DNA of 64,000 nt from assembly GCA_050084515.1 (NCBI GenBank), contig CM114272.1, positions 51,832,001 through 51,896,000 on the forward strand, given 5' to 3'. Shown piece by piece: positions 58,981-64,000 of this stretch (the stretch's first letter is position 1; every line of letters begins with the position of its first letter). A model generated the notes under the pieces. That model was not told the DNA's origin and searched no databases. It saw only the letters and a program-made list of their open reading frames with translations. The DNA is from Blasia pusilla (Eukaryota; Marchantiophyta; Marchantiopsida; Blasiales). Both the position numbers and the translations under genes were made by a program.

Positions 58981-59880
58981 AGAGTGCTTAGTCATTTTGG
59001 TGCACCAGCTGAAGTGCTCACCGACTAGGGTACAAAGTTTCAGGGTGAGTTTCAGGTTTTGTGTGACAAGGCGTTGATTGATCATCGGACCACATCTCGA
59101 GATCATCCAAAGGCGGATGGTTTGGCTGAGCATGTGGTTCAGATGGTGAAGAGGGCATTGCGCAAGTATAGCCTACAGAAGGGGCATCTTGGAGACCGGG
59201 ATATTCAGTTGCCATGGTTAGCCATGGGATATAGGTTCAGTCGCCAAGCATCCTTGGCTTCCTTCTCACCTTATTTTCTATTATACGGCCGAGATCTAGA
59301 CTTGCTAGCAGCAATTCGTCGGGAGTCTAGTGAGGTGGTGAACCTTGATGACCGAGAGATGTGGATGAGAGTGTGTTCTCAGCGGGCAGAGCTCTTTCGG
59401 AGAGTTATGCCAACAACCTTTGAGAATCTTGCCATTGCTCAACACAGGGATACGTTGCGGTATGCAACCATTCGGGGTGGAGGTTATCAACCATCGATTC
59501 GTAGGTTCCATGTGGGAGACTACGTCTATTTGCAGCAGATTGCACCGACAACGTTGGATGTGACGGCTGGCCGCATTATTTTACGAGTGCGCGAGATGTT
59601 AGCTTCTGGAGTTCTCATGTTGGAGGGTCGTGATGGAGTTGTTTGGAAGGACCATGTGCGTAATTGTGCGCCATGTCATCTTCCAAATGTGGATGGTACT
59701 GTTGACCCAAGCTTAGCCATGATACGTGCTAGCTTGAGGTGCATGTTGTGTGGGTCTGCTGGTAACGCATCCCGTATGTTGGTGTGTGATTGGTGTTCTA
59801 GGGGTTGGCACATGATGTGTTTGACTCCACGTATGGATGTTGTTCTTATTGGAAGGTGGGTTTGTCCTCGATGTACTTAG
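58975..59880 (+). pseudogene. integrase C-terminal half ending in a PHD finger, element E
   Basis: After the frameshift: EVLTD, a TAG stop, then GTKFQGEF (second core Asp), and HRTTSRDHPKADGLAEHV with the catalytic Glu (about 59080-59135). The C-terminal part has ASFSPYFLLYGRDLDL and a VGDYVYLQQ/GRIILRVREM SH3-like segment. It ends with a C4HC3 PHD finger (about 59737-59877): CMLC, MLVCDWC, GWHMMC, WVCPRC, stop TAG 59878-59880. PHD fingers usually bind histone H3 tails; at the end of an integrase this would fit target-site choice, as chromodomains do in chromoviruses. The frame from 59059 is open to the stop. Confidence 0.85.
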
Positions 59881-60040
59881 GAGAGGTAGATGACTTGATC
59901 TTTGCATGATACGGATTACAGATGGGCGACTAACGATGGGGCAACCTAGCACCCGGCCTTCTGATTCGTGCACCCAAGAAGGTGTATAGCATGTAGTAGA
60001 TGTATAGGGCTACCTGGGAGTTAGAGGGACCTAACCGCTA
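59881..60040 (+). other. 3' untranslated region of element E
   Basis: Non-coding stretch between the PHD stop codon and the polypurine tract. It is partly conserved with copy D (shared GACTAACGATGG, AGCACCCGG and GTTAGAGGGACCT). Confidence 0.6.
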
Positions 60041-60053
60041 GTTAGGGAGGCGA
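60041..60053 (+). promoter_or_regulatory. polypurine tract
   Basis: GTTAGGGAGGCGA directly upstream of B1. Copy D has GTTAGGGGGGCGA at the same place (8148-8160, minus). This purine-rich motif should prime plus-strand synthesis and so mark the start of the reverse-transcribed repeat at B1, not at A2. Confidence 0.6.
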
Positions 60054-60159
60054 GTTGTGGTAAAATTGTGTTTGTGGATGCTCTCGTCTATGTTATGTAT
60101 GTATGTGAGTATGGTATGTCAGCGATGTATGTTGTATGACGATGTGGATTCACATGACA
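60054..60159 (+). repeat. B1 segment of element E
   Basis: 106 bases, GTTGTGGTAAAATTG to CACATGACA, about 90% identical by eye to B2. It is separated from A2 by the two bases GC, giving the junction palindrome GACAGCTGTC. Confidence 0.8.
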
Positions 60160-60161
60160 GC

Positions 60162-60529
60162 TGTCATGACCATACAGATTATGTCGTAGAGTATAGTGTG
60201 CTAGTAGAGGCCATACCTTATGTAGGGTTGTAGTGTCTAGGTAGAGATGCGGTTTCATACATAGGGTTGGGGGTTACTCAGTTGAGAGTGACTTTTCCAG
60301 TAGGGCCCGCTCTTAGGTTGGAGGATATAGTGTGGAGTGCACTCAAAGAACAATTAGTTCTTTGAGTTGAGCCTGTTGCGTTGGGAGTTAGCCTTGGTTG
60401 TGAGTAGAGCTCTTGGCTATGGTGGTTCCCGCAAGCCTCGACCTGGATTCTCCCATCGTGGAGTGGGTTTGGCTCGATTGTATGTGATTCTATACGTGTT
60501 TTATGACAGTAGGTCTTTCACGGATTTCA
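60162..60529 (+). repeat. A2 terminal repeat of element E
   Basis: 368 bases, TGTCATGACC to GGATTTCA, homologous to A1. It contains the same CTCAAAGAAC/GTTCTTTGAG hairpin and TAGTTCTTTGAGT (60355-60367). Confidence 0.85.
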
Positions 60530-60635
60530 GTTGTGGTACACTTGTGTTTGTGGATGCTTTCGTCTATGTCATGTATGTATGTGAGTATGGTATGTTAGCA
60601 ATGTATGTTGGATGAAGATGTGGATTCGCAAGACA
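60530..60635 (+). repeat. B2 terminal segment of element E
   Basis: GTTGTGGTACACTTG to GCAAGACA, followed by the GAGG target duplication. It has no counterpart after A1. Confidence 0.8.
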
Positions 60636-60639
60636 GAGG
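60636..60639. repeat. target-site duplication, right (element E)
   Basis: GAGG, matching 50804-50807. Confidence 0.75.
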
Positions 60640-61406
60640 TTCCACATAAACAAACTTGTCAGTTCATGGGACAGACATGCCAAACCGGTCCCCTACCTCA
60701 ATTTTTTTGTAACAAGGTTGCCCATACGGGCTTAAGATGTGGGAATAGATGTCGGCTTGGGTTAAGGATGTGGGGCAAGGACCAAAGGGATGTGTGGGTT
60801 GCATGTGGACTACAGGCCAGTGCAAGCTTGACGCATGGTAGTTCGGGCTGAAGCAGGCAAGGCGTAAGCTTAGTGCAGGCCATGCGGGCGTTTAGAGGGT
60901 TAGATGTAGGCTAGAAAATGGGTGGCAAGAAGTGGCGTGGGGTTTTAGGCTTAGTTGCAAGTTGGTTAATCCCATGTCTACATTGCGAGAGAGAGACAGA
61001 CCTGAGTTCAAGCGGCCAGAATCCCCCACCCTTTGTGTGCGTAGATAGACATACGTCCGAAGACACGAACATGTCCATATGCATGAACTTCATTCATGCG
61101 CAACCTTGCCCCTACATGGCGGGGTGGAAGTACCACCGTCCGGTCACAAGGCGGGGGCCAGGGATGGGTTTGCGGAGGCGAGGATGAGGATGAGGATGAG
61201 GATGGGGATAGGGATGGGGATGGGGACATGCATGTGCACATGTGTAAGGACATTCCACAGATTGGGGTGCATGGACGATTTGGCTGGGGTGCGGGAAGTG
61301 GGTATGTCTAGGTGTGTGATACGAAATGCAAGAATAAATTATCGCGAGGTCAAGTCCAACCCTAGAACAAAAATTCTTAGACACGGAAAAGTTTGTATGC
61401 AACCTT

Positions 61407-63425
61407 GGGCAAGACCAAGACTAACTGCAAAAGTAGGGAGGCACCAAGTCATTCAAAGAGTCTCATTGTAGAAAGTAAGGAAGGAGTGATTGGCCAAAGG
61501 AAGGTTAAGATAGGTGAAAAACACCAAGAACAATCTTTGGGACCTAAGGGCAAAAAACCAAGTTGCGGGCTGAGACTAGTCAAGATGGGCACACACCTTG
61601 AGATAAGTTTAGGAGCTAAGGGTGAGCCATAATAGGAAAGCAAGCGTTGAGATTAGTTTTTAGTTGAGGATGAGTGGCATTAGAGTCCAAATTACTCAAG
61701 ACAGGAAATAGTGTTATGAGACTAGTCACGAAACATGAATGGCGGCTAGACCAATCAAGAGACACAAATGCATAAGTTGAAATCAATGTTTAGCTATGAG
61801 ACACGCGGAAAATGAAGAAAGTGTGCAAGGTAAGTTTGGTAAGTCAAAGCGGAGTGGGAATTACAGTGAGAAATGGTGCCATGTAAGTTTGGTAAGCCGA
61901 AACGGAGCAGGAATTACCATGAGACTCAACCAAATCAACTTGGGATCTAACTAGCTGAATGTTGAGTAGGCAATCCCAATCCATCTTTGGGTTAAGGGCC
62001 AAAAATAGTTGACCTCGCAATTAAACTTAAGGAAAATTTGGCTCAATTAAAATATATTATTTCTTTTCCTCATATCTATACGATTTACTGTTTTAAGGAA
62101 TAGAAAATTTCTATAGAGGTTATACGTGAATGCTAAACTTAGTCAATTTTTGTCATCAATACTTTTTCTATTCTTTATTTTCAGGTCCATTTCATAAAAA
62201 TATTTCAATGAAAGAAAAAAATATTTTTACATGATACAATCCATATAAGTAGAATGTCGATATGGACCATACCTCAAATGCTTTTCCAAACTTAAGTCCT
62301 AAACTATAAATGCTTTCCATGAAAGCTATTTTTTGTGGAAATGTTTTTGATTTAGCAAATTGGGAAAGGTTCACTTGGCCAAGTGCATATCTCTAATATA
62401 ACAAAGTTAGCTTTGACAGGCTAGAATTTTTTCGGACATGAGTGTATCCTTTAATTAATTTTTATTGTCCATTTTACGCATCAAAGTATTTTATGCATTT
62501 TATTTTGCCAATATTTTCTCCTTCTTTTTCTCATCAAATTTTTTTTCTTGTTCATTGCCACCATTCTCCCATTTAGGAACTATGGAGGAAAATTTTAATA
62601 ATGAATCATTTTCCATCCGTTTGAGAGTCAAAATATTGCAAATGAATAATTCATAAATTGATGGAAAGTGAAATTAGAGTAAAGTGAAAAAATAGGGTGA
62701 ATTCCTTGACGATCTAATAAAGTTGTTAAGATGAATCCAAAAATCCTTGAGAGAGGTTTCGTAGCTATAGGAAAATAGATATATGATCCTGGACTTTTGA
62801 TTTTCTGAAAATTTTCAAAAATAAACATATTAAAAAAAATTTATAGGAATGAAAGAATCAACTTACTTGAAATGGAGCACCTAGAGATTTCTTTTTCTTT
62901 GTTACAAAAATAAATTTTAATTTTTTTAAAAATGCATTGGCAACTCATAAACATTTGTCAATTTGTAGCAAATACTACTCCATTTCTTTTTAAAAGTGCA
63001 CTTTTTTCTAGGAAACTTGATTTCATTTTAAAATTTTCTTAAAATTTTGGAATTTAGTTAGAGGTAAGAGAGAGAGAGATCTCATCGTCATTCTACTATG
63101 AAGTTTCATATTTTTGATATAGAGGATGTCATTAAGTGCTTCATTCATAGGTTGCCACAAGTAACTCACTTTCTCTTCTTATAAAGATGATATGAATCTT
63201 CACATTTCCACATGTAATAAAAAAACTAGTTCTTAAAATATCTTCTCACATATGAGCTTCTTTCCTAAATTAGAGAGCATAATTCCTTTCAACATTTAAT
63301 ATATATTTTTTTGCCTATTCATCATCTAGTTTTCTAACCCGAGGTTGGGTTAGTTAACCTTGGTCCTTCTTGAAATCCTCTTGAAGACTAAGTTTATATC
63401 TTGTACGTTCCCCTCACTAGCGTAA
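61407..63425. other. AT-rich intergenic DNA
   Basis: No gene recognised. A short near-repeat, GTAAGTTTGGTAAGTC(A/G)AA(A/G)CGGAG, occurs twice around 61830 and 61885. Confidence 0.35.
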
Positions 63426-63495
63426 AGGAGATTGTAGCACAATTGGCAACTCCTTCCCTTGCAAAATGAAAGGTTGTGTGTTTGAATCTGGCATG
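63426..63495 (+). other. tRNA-like sequence with A and B box, possible SINE head
   Basis: TAGCACAATTGG fits a pol III A box (TRGCNNARYNGG), and GTGTTTGAATC about 35 bases later resembles a B box. The cloverleaf is imperfect and no CCA-side stem is clear, so this is more likely the head of a tRNA-derived SINE or a relic than a working tRNA. Confidence 0.35.
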
Positions 63496-64000
63496 TGACC
63501 TCAATTTTTCCTAAGCTCTCCTCACGATTAACTTGACTTTCACCCAGATGGCTTAGGATGAATAGATGCGAAGATATATATCATTAAAGGATTTAGTCTT
63601 TTTATGACAAGGCTCTCTATCAATACCAAATGTAAGGTCTTGCATCCACATTACTTTTTCTTTAATGTTTCTTAGACTAACCTAAAGAGAGTTGTAATGT
63701 TTATGAAACTAAAATAAAGAGATAACAAATAAAATATGGCCTAGATTTTCTTTTTTAAATATTTTATTTTCCTTTATAAAATTTCCCAATCTCATGCGAG
63801 CTTTCCTTTGCTTTCTTTTTACTTAAAATTATCTGGGGAAAAAGAGGAAGTTTTGAGTTTGGATGGGAATAGTAGAATTATGATGTTTAGGAGACTTTTA
63901 AAAAAAGAAAAAGTCAAAGGTGTTAAGGATAAATGGGAGAATGGTGGGCAATTCAATTTTTTCAAAATGATGAGAATTACATAAAGGTTGATATGGGGGT
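63496..64000. other. AT-rich DNA at window end
   Basis: No gene recognised; it may include the body of a SINE following the tRNA-like head. Confidence 0.3.

Larger units (their letters stand above)
50808..60635 (+). mobile_element. Element E: Ty3/gypsy retrotransposon with DNMT3-like methyltransferase and PHD finger
   Basis: Near-complete 9.8-kb copy: 5' repeat A1 (50808-51182), leader, gag, protease, methyltransferase, RT, RNase H, integrase with terminal PHD finger (to 59880), polypurine tract (60041-60053), B1, A2 and B2 (to 60635), flanked by GAGG. Domain order protease-RT-RNase H-integrase defines Ty3/gypsy. The arrangement A1-internal-B1-A2-B2 is not the usual LTR-internal-LTR. A1 and A2 are about 94% alike by eye and B1/B2 about 90%, so the insertion is old. 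Frame changes near 53050, 55515, 56170-56300 and 58975 plus many stops make it defective. Confidence 0.9.
50564..61406. repeat. candidate terminal-inverted-repeat element (GC-rich family, copy 3) hosting element E
   Basis: Left end AAGGTTGCATGGAAAC (50564) faces right end GTTTGTATGCAACCTT (61391-61406). Element E was inserted between them. The right arm (60640-61406) holds the same GGGCTTAAG/GTGGGC-type and GGACATTCC words as the repeats at 13339 and 15262. No matching flanking duplication was seen, so the outer limits are tentative. Confidence 0.35.

Noticed and set aside
59500-59880. A chromodomain at the integrase end
   Set aside because: The C-terminal module has the spaced Cys/His pattern of a PHD finger and no aromatic-cage chromodomain signature.
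60054-60529. Defining the 3' LTR of element E as B1 plus A2 only
   Set aside because: It fits primer site and polypurine tract, but the flanking sequences give no target duplication; GAGG appears only when the ends are 50808 and 60635.
50564-61406. Target duplication around the AAGGTTGC ... GCAACCTT pair
   Set aside because: Flanks ATC and GGG do not match, so the pair is kept only as a low-confidence element.
63426-63495. Functional tRNA gene
   Set aside because: A and B boxes are approximate and the acceptor and anticodon stems do not fold cleanly; more likely a SINE head or relic.

Overview
The window is nuclear DNA of a eukaryote, almost certainly a land plant. It is a nested graveyard of transposable elements: two CACTA (En/Spm) DNA transposons, several copies of one unusual Ty3/gypsy family, two non-LTR (LINE-like) copies, Helitron debris, captured pentatricopeptide-repeat (PPR) gene fragments and many simple or tandem repeats. 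I see no intact host gene, no rRNA or CRISPR array, and only one weak tRNA-like box. A plant is suggested by the TNP2-type CACTA transposase, the PPR fragments and the Helitron helicase. Because the captured methyltransferase looks DNMT3-like, a non-flowering plant is possible, but that is only inference.

Layout. 1-6617: 3' half of CACTA-1 (+ strand), its 3' subterminal region split by an LTR-less Ty3/gypsy copy (copy X, about 2466-6237). 6618-13338: rearranged minus-strand Ty3/gypsy copies (B and D), with one RT/RNase H block (10083-10878) inverted. 13339-15934: GC-rich dispersed repeats around a decayed Helitron helicase. 15935-30621: complete CACTA-2, bounded by terminal inverted repeats and an ATC target duplication, with transposase genes on the minus strand and about 8 kb of captured or repeated filler upstream of them. 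30622-50563: AT-rich and repeat-rich DNA with two copies of one LINE-like reverse transcriptase (34260-36630 and 40112-43585, minus), a Helitron-like insertion and perfect palindromes. 50564-61406: dispersed repeat DNA holding the best Ty3/gypsy copy, element E (50808-60635, +). 61407-64000: AT-rich DNA with a tRNA-like box.

The central find is the Ty3/gypsy family. Its polyprotein reads gag (two CCHC knuckles in E) - aspartic protease - DNMT3-like cytosine-5 methyltransferase - RT - RNase H - integrase - C-terminal PHD finger, so it pairs a DNA-methylation writer with a probable histone reader. Its ends are odd in two ways. First, the sequence just downstream of the 5' repeat is not a normal tRNA primer site but is complementary to the predicted first 13-15 nt of the element's own transcript. 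This holds in two copies with different sequences, which points to Tf1-type self-priming. Second, the integrated ends of E, fixed by a GAGG target duplication, do not coincide with the repeat predicted from primer site and polypurine tract. The arrangement is A1-internal-B1-A2-B2, a split-repeat layout otherwise known from tyrosine-recombinase elements such as Ngaro/PAT, yet this element carries a DDE integrase. All copies in the window are broken, mainly by nonsense changes of CAG-to-TAG and CGA-to-TGA type.
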